Shown: one piece after another, positions 1-10,659 of the stretch | How the letters are laid out: each line of letters opens with the position of its first letter | Position numbering within the stretch: position 1 is the stretch's first letter | NCBI RefSeq assembly: GCF_965363235.1 | Contig: NC_134848.1 | Coordinates: forward strand, 66,902,681-66,966,680 | Origin: Mytilus galloprovincialis | Taxonomy: Eukaryota > Mollusca > Bivalvia > Mytilida > Mytilidae | Reading direction: 5' to 3' | Length of the DNA stretch: 64,000 bases | Made by a program: the position numbers and the translations under genes | Notes under the pieces: generated by a model | What the model was told of the DNA's origin: nothing | Seen by the model: only the letters and a program-made list of their open reading frames with translations | Databases searched by the model: none

Positions 1-423
1 CAATACATTAACATGATTAAAGAACAAACTTAACTATTTCAAATTTAGAAAATTTGATAAATTCAAATGAAACTTAATTAACGTGTAACAATAAATAATA
101 TGCATATATAATTAATGCCAACAACAGTCCAGGAAATTTCTAGATAATAATTTACATGATTTACAATGATATTGCACATTTATACCAAAACAAATCACAG
201 ATGTTTAGCACTATATAATTTAACACAGATATGCTTTATTTTTAACACAATATAGTCTTTATCACAGATATACTTTTATCACAGAAATGCTTTTATCACA
301 GATATGCTTCTATCACATTATCCATTCTTCAGAAGTCCTGAAACTGTTAGAAAATGCCCTGCATTTGACCAACATTAAAGAAAGACATTACTGCTCCACA
401 TCATCCAGTGGTGAGACCAGTGT

Positions 424-907
424 TTAACTGAGATTTCGGTGGTGAAGAAGAGAATAGCACCGAGGACACATTATCTGCGCCAGGGCAGGTTTTGTGCAAC
501 ATTTGTTATACAACCACTGATCACAGGTGTCACATTGAAACCAATCAATGTGCGTTCCCCGGTCTCGCTTGGGAACACGTCCTAGCGGATCAGTGTCATG
601 ACAAATTTTACACAAAATCACATCAGCCTGATCGCTGGTATCAGAGACATAACCGTCAACAATGTCCATGTCAATTTCCTCGTCATCGGTACCCCCTCCT
701 GACAATATACAATAGTCGCCTGACTGTCATCCGTCTCATCGTCCGTCATGTGTATAATAACTGGAGAAAGAGCCTTGTCTCTGAGACCATCGATCTGCCA
801 GAGCTTTTCTTCATACTCCCTCACCACATGAGTCTCAAATTTAGCCCAGCGCTCCGCACTGAAATGGGACTTGGCCTCCTCAAAAAGCTTCTTACAATCT
901 TTAATTT
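424..907 (-). pseudogene. Transposase-like gene, frame-shifted C-terminal tail with PHD-like finger
   Basis: Directly after the stop at 908 the family-typical tail continues in another frame: KDCKKLFEEAKSHFSAERW, HVVREYEEKLW and an acidic TDDETDD stretch. Near 705-720 the frame changes again to a segment that opens SGGGTDDEEIDMD and ends with a zinc-finger-like block: CKIC, then FQCDTCDQWLYNKCC, then MCPRC. That spacing fits a PHD finger (CxxC...CxxC...xxxC...CxxC), with Asn at the usual His position before the last pair. PHD fingers read histone tails, so a role in chromatin targeting is inferred. Two single-nucleotide-scale frame breaks argue for decay or assembly errors. Confidence 0.68.
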
Positions 908-3900
908 TTAGGTAGAATTTTTTCTAGCTACGAAGCCTTTCGAGTCAGACCAAACCATTTCAATTGGATTGAGCTCACAATGGTAAGGGGGTAATCGTAA
1001 AACCACATGGCAATGAGCTTTTGCAAGTTCGTCTATCACATATTTTTTCTGAGGCTTGTGCTGATTTACCAAATCAAGCAGCCCAGTCTTTTCCATTCTG
1101 GGGTCATAATGAACATTGTTCTTATCCAACCATGCCGAGATACCTGGTTTATTGGCACCTGTAGAAGGTGCCCTCGACTCAGGATCTAAGTGGCTGTGAT
1201 ATGGAGCATTGTCCATTACAACTACAGACTGGGGAGATAGTCTAGGGATGAGCGTGTCTCTGAACCATTCTGTGAAGTGTTCACTATTCATTTCATCATG
1301 ATAATCCGAGCTGTTGGTTTTCGACTCAAAGATCAGGCCAACACCAGGGATGAGGCCGTGTTGAGAAGATCCAGCATCTAGGATTATCAAACGAGTGCCT
1401 TTACCAGATGGTAAAGAACGCCCGCTGCCCGCACAGTGTGGCTCAAAGACTGACATGGATGTGCTAGGTTCATCCAGCCAGTCACCCCTGACTACAATAT
1501 GTACATGATTGGAATTCAACCAAGTCTCATCTAAATACACAATATGACGCTCTTGCTGCCTGTACTTACGTATCTGACGCAGATAATGATGACGAAGAGC
1601 AACAACATTGGTATAACATTAAATATAGACTTTGCTTTACATTCGGAATATTTATTGAAATAGAAATTTGTTGAAACTTTGGAAACAATTTTTATGTCAT
1701 TCCTTTTATTATTTTAGAAATACTGTTGATTTATCCATTTTTTGTTGGTACCAGTTTTCCAGGATTGAGAAAAGTTATGTTCCATTTACATGTACTGTTG
1801 TACATTAAACCTTTAAGTTCAAGGTTTACATCAAATAATGAAAAAAATCCTAGGAAAGTTGGACTTTGCAAATTCTAAGGAATCCAAAGTTCTTATTACT
1901 TAAAAATGTTAATTTTGATATATATATTTACCGAAAACCCAGTGACTTCACTGTTCTCACTACTGTTGACAAGGATGCAGTAATGTCTTTCTCTTTCATG
2001 ACTTCATGAAGACGGGGCATGGACACCACTTCTTTCTTCCTATACATATCATATATGGTTCTCTTCACTACATTCCGGTTAAAGTCGTCCAGCTTCCAAG
2101 GCTTTGGACCAGGCTTCTGTACTGATGACTTGTGCAATTCCTTAACTGCATCCTGCACTGGATCCAAAGCCTCGATCTTCCTCTTTAAAGTACTGAGGCT
2201 TATTCCTGAAAATAGAGAGAAATTTTTTCAGAAATATAAACATTCATTTGTTTTGTGTTAAGTGTGTACACTTTAATAATCAACCAAATATGAGATAATG
2301 AGAGTATTAATCTTTTCAGGAGATTTTATAATTGTATATAATGAACACATTTTCTAGTACATTTTTTATTGTAAAGTACTGGTTTGTGTAAAGCTGTGAG
2401 TGTCACTGTATTGTTTTATTGATTTTTTTTAAGTTATGCATGTGTAAATAATTTTGATTGAATGTGATGACGTAAATGTTCTTCTGTTTTTAATGTTTCC
2501 TGAGATAATTTCAAATCTTATTTTCATGAAACTTTGGAAAATCTTTTATATATATATTAAAACGGGCTCCTTTTTTTAATTTAAAAATTCAAGATCTTAC
2601 TATTCTGAGTTATTGTATTTTATAAATTAAGAATAGGAGGATTTCAAGTTTTATAACTATAACTCATAAAAAACAGTCAGTGACTAAAGTTAAATTTTCA
2701 GACAATGAACAACAAATTGCATTAAGCAGTTTTCATGTAAGTCAAGAATTCCGATTTGCCAGTGTCTTTACCATAAATATTTACACTACCTGTTGCCTTC
2801 ACCATGCGGGACCAAGGATCACTCAAACACCATGGCTTTCCAATCTTCTTTTCCATAGTGAAAAATTTAAACATTTTTTCAAGGAGGTGTGAAACCTGTA
2901 AAAATCAATGGCAAATATAATTTTTAATTTGGACAATTTCTGTTGTTATAAAGCTTTCTGAATTGAGTGTTTTTCAATAAATTATATGAAAGTATATGGA
3001 AGTGTACAGTTTATATTTTCATGATAATTACTTAATTGTTCATGCTTGTTGTTAGATTGCTGGCTTAATAACATTTATCCTATACCACAAATTTATATGA
3101 AATATGTAGTATAATTTTTAAACTACCTTGTATCTGATGTGGATATCTTAATATTATATATGTTGTTATTATTATTGATGTCATCAGAGCTGAAGTTGTG
3201 ACAATACATGTAAATCTGACATAAAATTAATTTTCCATTCCATTATATTTCTATTCAATAAATTCATAACAGTTTTGAATCAATTTTGTAGCATTTACTT
3301 GTTTGTTATTATTCTGGTGATGCTTTACTTAAGACAATTTATAATTGTTGCATGCATTAGAAAATTTAGCATTGAAAAATGTTAATATTGTAACCAACAA
3401 TTTGACCAATTAATGGGAGATAAATCTATTTCTTGTAGGGATTATCTCCCTTAGTACACAATTCCTTGAAGGAATTCTGTTTATATAAATTGAATTTGAG
3501 TGCACAATGGATGGAATAATTTGTCAAGACACATTTGCATAACTGTTTTTGAATTTTAGGACAGTGAGTTTTTATTTCTAAAAATAAAATCTGGGCAGAC
3601 ACATATTTCTAGCATTAAAAATCCATTGTTACATAATTATCTTGTATTTTTAGTCTGATGTTAGTAATTTATTTTCCCTGACTCACTTTCCTATGAATTC
3701 AAGTCCATCATTAATTTTCCTAGATAAAAGCATCCATGTCCTTTTTTATAGGAAAAAAATAATAATGATTCAAATCATTTAGTACATATATACAATTGAA
3801 ACTTTAATGTTATGGTTTAATATTGAATAAGAGTTGTGTATTTATAATTTTCTTGAAATGGATGTCCTAGAAAATTTTATCAATGTCAATTATATTCTTA

Positions 3901-6119
3901 AAACATTCTTTATTTTAAAAGGACAATTTTGATAAAACAAATTATTTACATGTAAACAATGAAACTTCAAAATTTTATGTTTTATAATTAGAGTTGTGCA
4001 TTATATAATACTAGTGGAATTCATATCCTCATACTTTTTTTTCCTAATAATTTCCCTGTCATTTATTATCCTATGAAAAACGTCCATGCCTTTTATTTTA
4101 AAAGATAAATTTAAATGTTGTTTCTATATTGTTTTAGATTTGTGTATAAATATTTTTTTTAAATGTATGTCTCCAGACTAATTTTCTTTAAAAGGACATC
4201 ATGTCATTAGCATTCCTAGCTTATAATGTCCATATACCCTTTTTTTTTACGGAAAAAATAAATGAAACTTTCAAAATATGCTTATTTTATTAATAACTAT
4301 ATTTATAATTGAAATTACTAGAAAAACAAGCAATAGAACAATTTTTCCAAAGATAGTGAGTGCCAGAGTGACACATATTTTACTTGTTATGGACTTCTGC
4401 TCCTAGTAAAATAATGGTCAAAGACTATAGTAACAAGGATAAAAAGTCGGGCAGAAAATTTACTGTTATATAATTTACATTGCAGAAGAAGGGTGCATCA
4501 TTGTAGTTTATTGTAAATTTGATATTCAATTATTTTTTAATTCATATTCAGGTTGAGATGTGAATAATGTCCAACTCACAAATGAGTAGGTTCTAATTTA
4601 TGTTATCTTATTGTCACCGTCGTGTTTTTGTGTATATTAAATGTTCGATTTGTTATTCATCAGTTCATTTATTTCATTCATTCCATTTTCTGTTTCATCA
4701 TACTCATTATGACGATTGACTGAGACTGACGACATTTCTAATATACGTCACTGCACAATTTCATATACACATCACTACACACCTGAACGATTTAAATAGA
4801 ATAAAATATTATTGCACGAGCGCGGGAAAATATATGTACGTCTTATTTATACTTATATATAGAGATTTAGTATTTCATTAACTGAATAGCTGCCTTACAA
4901 TGCTGACGCTTAAATGCTTAAGCAATATTTACAGGTTAGTTAATTTTGTTAAAAGATTTGTATATGTTGAAATAAATGTATATTTACAGTTATCAAAAGT
5001 GGTATCAAAGTCACTGTCTAGTTATAGCCATCACGATAATTTGGTATATGTCAAGTTCACTGTGACATTATTGTAAAATAAAGGCATGTCTCTGTGCGAA
5101 CAATTTCCTCTATTTTGTTTAACCCATATTATTGCACTTACAGGTATCTGGCAGTCTTGTATAAAATTTTAGGCCAAATCATGCACTATATTTTTCTCAG
5201 GATAAATGGACTATGCAGTGTTGTTGGCTTAGTTTATTTGGTGTTTTTCACACTTCCTGCTATCTCTATTGAAGTATGTTGTAGAGACTATAATTGGTGC
5301 ATCTAATTTACTCCAAGTGCAAATGCAAAATGATGATTTCAATAATTTAGAAGTAGGATCTATCAGTGTTTAGAACTTTATGCAATTGAAAGTGAAAGCA
5401 TGAATGATGAATGTTGTGTCCAATTTTCATTTCTTGGTGTAAATATATCAGGGGCAGATCCAGCCATTTAAAGAAAAGGGGGTGGGTGTCCCAACTATAA
5501 GTCCCCATATGAATGCATTGATCATCCAATAAAAAGGGGGAACCAACCCCCCTCCCCCCTGGATCAACCAATGAATATATATAATTCTCTATTCTTTATT
5601 TTGTTAGTGGTGGCGGTGGGGATCGGAATGGGGACATATATTTAGAAATCCCACCCCTGTACCCCTTTCGCCTGGGTTGGAATTTCCCTTTAAAAAATGA
5701 CTGGATCTGCCCCTGTGTTGGGTATTTTTTTTTCTATATTATTTATATATTTTCTCCCATTATACTGTATTCTGTAATGTCTTGAATCATGTGCAAAGAT
5801 TCATGTTTTTTTACTTGCATGTACAAAACTGCAGTAGACAGGGAAGAAAAGTTTATATGAAGGGAAAAGCTGTGAATGGTGTTTTCTGAATTGCATGGGT
5901 AATCACTGTACATTATTTATGATTTTGATATATAAAAAGGGACAACTTTGAAGTTTTCAAAAACACAAGTTGACAACTGAAAACAGATGATATTCCCAAA
6001 ATTGTCAAAAAGCACTGTCAGTGATTCACATGATTTTCAGAAAACATCATTCTTGGTTTACACACAGGTTGTTATACCTCAACACTCTCGATCGTCGTTT
6101 TAGATTTCTTTCTTCCCAT
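424..6119 (-). CDS. Multi-exon DDE transposase-like gene with C-terminal PHD-like finger (probably broken)
   Basis: Spliced gene inferred from four exon blocks: 6119-6078, 2895-2790, 2205-1932 and about 1611-910, followed by a C-terminal tail to a stop at 424-426. Reading phases agree across the first three junctions. The product reads as a DNA-binding helix-turn-helix region, then a DDE_3-type catalytic core of the IS630/Tc1/mariner superfamily, then an acidic tail with a PHD-like zinc finger. Second Asp to Glu is about 83 residues apart, far longer than the 34-39 usual in Tc1/mariner and close to what I recall for the DD82E 'Sailor' group (memory, not checked). Three disruptions are visible: no clean acceptor before the catalytic exon, an early stop at 908-910, and a second frame change near 705-720. 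It could be a decayed transposon, a domesticated copy, or an intact gene with assembly indels. No terminal inverted repeats were found. Confidence 0.72.
908..1611 (-). CDS. Transposase-like gene, DDE catalytic exon
   Basis: Open frame from about 1611 to a stop at 908-910. Motifs in order: VALRHHYLRQIRKY, VYLDETWLNSN (first catalytic Asp), a glycine/serine-rich stretch with RLIILDAGS, SDYHDEMN, VVVMDNAPYHS (second Asp) and LPPYHCELNPIEMVW (Glu). These are the DDE_3 superfamily signatures of IS630/Tc1/mariner transposases, which cut and paste DNA with two metal ions. All three acidic residues are present. Just upstream (minus sense) the frame meets a stop without a usable AG acceptor, so about 20 residues that normally precede VALRHHYL are missing. 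At the 3' end KGFVARKNST meets a stop, while the expected continuation lies one frame away. Confidence 0.85.
1932..2205 (-). CDS. Transposase-like gene, exon 3 (DNA-binding domain)
   Basis: Exon between the acceptor CTATTTTCAG and the donor TTTCG|GTAAAT, 274 nt. It encodes about 91 residues that complete the first helix-turn-helix and carry a second: DDFNRNVVKRTIYDMYRKK, then a segment ending in SLSTVVRTVKSLGF. The spacing 'KRTIYDMY ... VSMPRLHEVMKEK ... LSTVVRTVKSLGF' is that of the paired HTH region of IS630/Tc1 transposases, which binds the transposon ends. It ends in phase 2, and no acceptor of matching phase was found at the conserved start of the catalytic exon. Confidence 0.72.
2790..2895 (-). 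CDS. Transposase-like gene, exon 2 (start of helix-turn-helix)
   Basis: Acceptor TTTTTACAG precedes 2895 and donor CAG|GTAGTG follows 2790. The 106-nt exon encodes VSHLLEKMFKFFTMEKK and continues to SRMVKATG. Joined in phase 1 to the next exon it gives ATGISLSTLKRK, a typical helix-turn-helix recognition segment of Tc1/IS630 transposases. The reading frame across the junction is the main support for both exons. If the candidate exon 1 is wrong, translation could start at an internal ATG at 2871 or 2856. Confidence 0.65.
2896..6077 (-). other. Long AT-rich intron (if exon 1 is correct), no other gene seen
   Basis: AT-rich DNA with many A/T runs and no convincing exon. It contains the hAT-like MITE at 5449-5715. 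A small open frame at 5094-5306 (+) has no family resemblance and I do not call it a gene. Confidence 0.5.
5449..5715. mobile_element. hAT-like MITE, 267 bp
   Basis: Terminal inverted repeats of about 22 bp: the left end starts CAGGGGCAGATCCAGCCATT and the right end is its near-complement, ending GGATCTGCCCCTG. A CAGGGGCRGATCCAG-type terminus is typical of hAT-family miniature elements in invertebrates (recalled). The interior has G-rich and C-rich stretches and no coding potential. No 8-bp target duplication is visible, so the copy is probably old or its ends are eroded. Confidence 0.65.
6078..6119 (-). CDS. Transposase-like gene, candidate exon 1 (start codon)
   Basis: An ATG in strong context (ACC before ATGG) opens 14 codons, MGRKKSKTTIESVE, then a GTATAA donor. 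The exon ends in phase 0, and the next exon (2895) opens in phase 0 behind a good TTTTTACAG acceptor, giving a 3.2-kb intron. A short basic MGRKK-type N-terminus matches what I recall of related animal transposase-like proteins. Reading past the donor hits a stop at once, so splicing is needed. Linkage to the downstream exons is inferred from phase only. Confidence 0.5.
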
Positions 6120-6306
6120 GGTAAATAATAAATACAATATGTTGAATTACGTAAGTCTGCTCGCTGCTGTATGTAAACAGAAGTTCGTCTGCTATTTATA
6201 AACGTCTTTTCTTTTATCGTCTTAACCATGACGACTCTCGAGAATTCCGAAAATATATTGTTTACATACGTCATTGTACTCCCAGGCAACACTTCCGGTA
6301 AAAACA

Positions 6307-6323
6307 ATGGCCGACTTCCAATG
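6307..6323 (+). CDS. Candidate first coding exon of an unidentified gene
   Basis: AACAATGG gives a good initiation context, followed by codons M-A-D-F-Q and a GTGAGA donor at 6324. Reading on without splicing stops at once. No downstream exon in phase 2 was recognised, so this rests only on its position just after an ETS-type site and on the donor. It may be coincidental. Confidence 0.25.
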
Positions 6324-6329
6324 GTGAGA

Positions 6330-7414
6330 TAACCTATCGGAAGCAATTCTGCACACGGTACCAGATATGTGAGCAATAAGGGGGATATTATTATTGGATT
6401 AAGTCAACACCAAAAATTATGCGTTAGGAAAACATAATTTTGAATAAACGCGGTAAGTCATTTTTACGTACGAAGCGTTTTAGCCCAACCAGAATAACCT
6501 GAAATCGACCGTACAAGTCTTGTTAAATTCCGTTTCAATTTTTGTGATAACATACTCCAATGCTGATTGTGACCAAAATTGTCTGAGTATATACAAAAAC
6601 AATAGACGGACAAGGTGAAACATACGACAGGGTTTTAAAAACACCTATTTGAAAAATAACAAAACAAAATATGTATGTTATAAAACAGATAATCTGACAA
6701 AGGTTTTAAAATAATTTTAATATTGTATACGTATATCAGTTTGTTCTATAAAATTTATAATTTTCCATTGCATGATATTGGAAGTCAAAGTTTAGAAAAG
6801 TGTAATAAATGTATTGTTAATATACAGTACCATATGTAACATGCATAATGTTTTATAATACGGAAAGTAAGAGTAATGAAGGAAAAGCATGACACACCTA
6901 TATCTCCATATACTACAAATATCGATAAGAATAGTCGTATCTGCATTTATAAAGTATAATAACACCTGGTACTAGACGGCATTTGTCATCGAATTGAATC
7001 ATAGTAATTGATATTATTAGTTGCATAGTGACCTAATACGATATATATGGGGTCAGAAAATTTCGACAAATTTATCCTACCGACTATCACAACATGTGGT
7101 ATTTAGGCTAGTGGCCTATTAAAGTGAAAAAGTCTTCAATATCGTTTGTATAAAAGGGCTTAACACCACTACTAATCGTGTTTTGAAATAAGCCCCGTCA
7201 ACTAACTTAATATGAAATATACACGGTATCCACACATTTTTTTACCAATCATATTCCTAGAAATGTATAGGAGGTAAGATAATAACAAATACTAATTAGC
7301 AAGTTAACGAAACAAGACTTTCTCAAGATTCAGCAGTAACTTAAATCGTGCATGCATGAGCCACACATATGCAATTGTTTCCTCTTTTTGTTTTTGATCT
7401 ACGACTCGATCTAC

Positions 7415-7417
<3 letters not shown>
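6330..7417. other. Gene-free AT-rich stretch
   Basis: No exon, RNA gene or recognisable repeat was seen. If the plus-strand candidate exon at 6307 is real, this would be its first intron. Confidence 0.4.
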
Positions 7418-7478
<61 letters not shown>

Positions 7479-7483
7479 CTCTC

Positions 7484-7524
<41 letters not shown>
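7418..7524. repeat. (CT)n microsatellite
   Basis: About 107 bp of near-perfect CT dinucleotides, interrupted by ATT at about 7475 and TAT at about 7488. On the plus strand it is pure pyrimidine over tens of bases. The long Ser-Leu and Arg-Glu open frames across it are artefacts of the repeat. Confidence 0.97.
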
Positions 7525-7528
<4 letters not shown>

Positions 7529-7540
7529 GATCTACGACAC

Positions 7541-7612
7541 GGTTGTTGTTTGCTATCTGGTCGGGTTGTTGTCTCTGTGACACATTCCCCATTTTCATTC
7601 TTAATTTTATTT
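7541..7612 (-). repeat. Fragment of a mussel dispersed repeat ('GGGGAATGTGTCA' family)
   Basis: Complement of the start of the repeat at 46880 (+): GGTCGGGTTGTTGTCTCTGT, then a block complementary to GAATGAAAATGGGGAATGTG. Further short fragments of the same end lie at 38243-38280, 41618-41680 and 51575-51600 (all minus) and 53135-53200 (plus). Confidence 0.7.
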
Positions 7613-7615
7613 TGT

Positions 7616-8631
7616 GTGGAAGTTATTTAATTTTCTTTATTTTTTGTATATTGTTTCTGCATTTAAAAACAAATGTTCAAAGGAATAATCGCCTATTGTA
7701 GATCTAATTTAACTATAATTAATTTAGAAAGTCAACACAAGTACTGTCAATCAGATACAACTCGATGTCATTATTGTTAACACGTACAGTATCTAGGGAA
7801 GCCTGCTGTTTTTTTACAAATAAAATTAGCTTTCTTAGTCACCCTCGAGGTTAACAGATCTATGTAGTTCTAATTTGTTTTTACCATTATTATACATTCC
7901 TAACATTTTTAACAGTCAATAAACCTTACAAGATGGAGAGTAAAATATTTCCCAAAATAAAAAAAATATATATATAAACGCATAGAAGATCAATGAATGT
8001 AAAAAATTGTTGAACACTTCAATGTGCACCTTATTACGACCCTGATTTTTTGTGCATATTATCCTATTAAACCAAAAATAAGCTTTCACATTTCTACCGA
8101 CTCAAGGTTGCTACGGACTCATACATTCTGCAAACACATGCATCAACTTTCGCTCAGTTATCGGGTGGAAGCGTTCAAAAGGTTATTGTTTTTGTGTTTC
8201 TCTTATTAATCTATATCCTTGGTTCTTAAATCACACCACTGATCAAGTAGCAAAACTAATATATTGGCTTAGGGATTGGTACCGTAAAACTCGATAAGCA
8301 TCATCAAAATAAATAAATTTCTGAATAATTTGATATAACATTTTTTTTATAAGCCGATGTATTTTAGTAACTTATTTTAAGATGCAAAACAGTAGTAGCA
8401 TTCAATAATTTTATTAATATTTAGTTAAGATAACACTTTTTGAAATTTTATCTTATTCATGTATGAATCTTTTAAGTAATTTTTAACCAAGTTAATAAAG
8501 TTTTAAGAGTCTTAAATTTTGATAGTCGATTTGATGTTGTATACTTTGTAGATTCGTGTTTGTACGAACTTGTGTATATTTGTTTTAACATGTAAAGCGC
8601 ATAGAGTAATTGTAGTGAATGAAAATGTCTT

Positions 8632-8694
<63 letters not shown>

Positions 8695-9470
8695 TATTTA
8701 CATCTACGCCTGCAAAAGTATTTACATAATGACATTTTAGTTTAGACCACACAATTGAGTATTTCTTAAGAATACTGTAGCCTCTAAACGCAAAACCAAA
8801 GATAAAGTAGTATTAAACAAAACTTTCACAATTAATCTCTAAACCAAATAATCGAAATGCCTAATGTAAATGCTACATTTACGGATGTTTCTAATATATT
8901 AACAGTGTGTCAACAAATACTTAGTTAATTCCTTATTATACGGCAATTTAATCAATCCTATTTGTGTAGAATTTACAAATTCATCAACAATATGACACTG
9001 TAAATCCCAGTGGCACAAACAGGATATTATTTCCTTGTAACAGTAGTTAAGAAATCAATTGCTTTTGATTTAAATGTCCTTGGTATATTTAGTTTTGTTG
9101 GTTAAATTATAGTGAATCCGATGTTAATAGATTCTTGATTTTAATTACGATTTTTATCATCCTTAACTTCCGTAATTTTGTAAAATGAACTTTGAAACCA
9201 GTACATAGTAATACAACTTAAGAATGGTCACGGTTGCTTTCCTGTGTGTTACGTTAATCATTTCCGATTACGTTGGTTGCGTTGACATAATGATGACTCA
9301 GCTCTACAGAAAATCATTATCAAATCTTAAAATAGATAAGAAAAAAAGTTAAAACAAAGCTTGTATAACATTTTAATTTCAGTTTTACCTTGAAATGAAG
9401 TAAGGGGTGATAAAAAAAATACAAAACTCGCAGTATATACATGTATATAAATACCGAATCAGTTCTCAAA
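7616..9470. other. Gene-free AT-rich stretch with one microsatellite
   Basis: Apart from the (TAA)n tract at 8634-8692, nothing could be assigned on either strand. Confidence 0.4.
8634..8692. repeat. (TAA)n microsatellite
   Basis: About 19 uninterrupted TAA/AAT triplets. A poly-isoleucine open frame on the other strand is an artefact. Confidence 0.97.
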
Positions 9471-9475
9471 AGCAA

Positions 9476-9535
9476 TGTGATCAAGACACATATTTTGTCG
9501 AAATGCGCAGCTAGTGTAGAAAAATTGGTACCGTT
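9476..9535 (+). repeat. Decayed hammerhead-ribozyme repeat, second family
   Basis: The 3' half matches the intact copy at 19638: stem II remnant, GTCGAAATGCGC and the trailing AAAAATTGGTACCGTTTATG. The CUGAAGA core is not conserved and the AUC cleavage triplet reads AGC, so it should be inactive. Confidence 0.65.
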
Positions 9536-9904
9536 TATGTAATTTCAATTAAATAAGATACAAAAATAACTATATTTATTCTTCTTTACCCCGGATAATT
9601 AGTGTGCGACTTTATTCAAGGTATACATTTGCATGTCCCATATCTTGACTTGCATCTAGCAATTGGTTGAAAAAAAATTATTACAAAAGGGATGATCATA
9701 AATGTAGGTTCCCATTAATAAACATTTCATTGTTATGTTGCAACCTCCCTACAGCGCCTGTATACTGAATATATACATGTATCGCCATGTTGGAATGATA
9801 TTCCTATCATAATTTACTTATTAGAACGTGTCTAGTCACAAGGAATTCATTACCAAGAGTTCCAAGTGGTGAAATTGAAATAATCCCATCGTAGTGTGTT
9901 TTTT

Positions 9905-10600
9905 TATTTTACGGACGCCATCACGAGTTGATTGACCGGCACGGAATGCCCGTTTTAGAGATGATAGCTGATACGTTCGTAATGTCAGTTCTACAATCCT
10001 GTTCCTTTTTACCGAATTTGACCATGTCGGAGCAACTCATGTCACCCGACGTTTTTAGTGAGGTTTGTGTTTTGTTTTTTGTGTACTTAAGAGATAGCTA
10101 TATTGTATTTGAAGCTTTAAGGACGTCCATCGGTAGTTTTATTGTCGCAAATTTAGTTTATCTGGCGACGCGCAGTGTAAAATCTTAATTATAGAAAATT
10201 CCGTGAAAATATGTTATCTTCTTTGGTCCCTACACTAGGTGACAATATTGGTATGTTTCCGGCCTCAAACATTAACACCGGACGTTTTCTGGCTTCTTTG
10301 TCGCATCAGAATGTAATAAAATTTGATAAAAAGAAGATTTTAGGTGCAACATGTGATTTTTTAGCTTATTATTGTAGAAATTACATGTCAATACATTCAG
10401 CTATTCAAAATATCGGCTTCCTTAGTTACAGACAAGGAGATAGAGAATTTTATGCCAACTGTTATCCAATCAGAACCATTCATACAAAATAATTGCATTA
10501 AAATATTGTTTGTCTGTTTGTCTTTTTCGTTTTTAGCTATGGCATTGCCAATTTAGTTTGAATGTCCCTTTTGGTATCTTACGTCCTTTTTTTACACCTT
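9905..10600 (+). mobile_element. Penelope-like retroelement fragment (3' end), interrupted by an insertion
   Basis: GACGCCATCACGAGTTGATT encodes the RHHELIDRxG motif found at the end of the PLE reverse-transcriptase protein (compare 47210-47960). At 10505-10600 the typical 3' untranslated tail resumes: TGTCTGTTTGTCTTTTTCGT, then a run ending in GGTATCTTACGTCC. About 400 bp of unrelated sequence lies between, including two open frames I do not recognise (10211-10492 is the longer). The copy is broken. The family call rests on recalled mussel PLE-type sequences. Confidence 0.6.
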
Positions 10601-10659
10601 CATTTAAAAGACTTAGTTAGCTATACAACAAGGTTTAACCCACCATTTTCTACGTAAGG

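Larger units (their letters stand above)
6078..6323. promoter_or_regulatory. Possible bidirectional promoter with ETS-type site
   Basis: Two divergent ATG-plus-donor segments face away from each other about 190 bp apart: minus-strand exon 1 (6119-6078) and a plus-strand candidate (6307-6323). Between them lies CACTTCCGG (6290-6298), a textbook ETS/GABP site common in housekeeping promoters. The interval also has more CpG dinucleotides than its AT-rich surroundings (for example TCGATCGTCG at 6089-6098). No TATA box was assigned. Promoter activity is inference. Confidence 0.4.

Noticed and set aside
6047-6376. 109-codon minus-strand frame across the promoter region
   Set aside because: No domain. 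A different frame there gives a short MGRKK exon with a donor that fits downstream phases.
7341-7701. Long Ser-Leu and Arg-Glu open frames
   Set aside because: They are translations of the CT microsatellite, with no start context or domain.
8472-8735. Poly-isoleucine minus-strand frame
   Set aside because: Translation of the (TAA)n tract.
10211-10492. 93-codon plus-strand open frame
   Set aside because: No recognisable domain, weak start context, and it lies between two halves of a broken retroelement tail.
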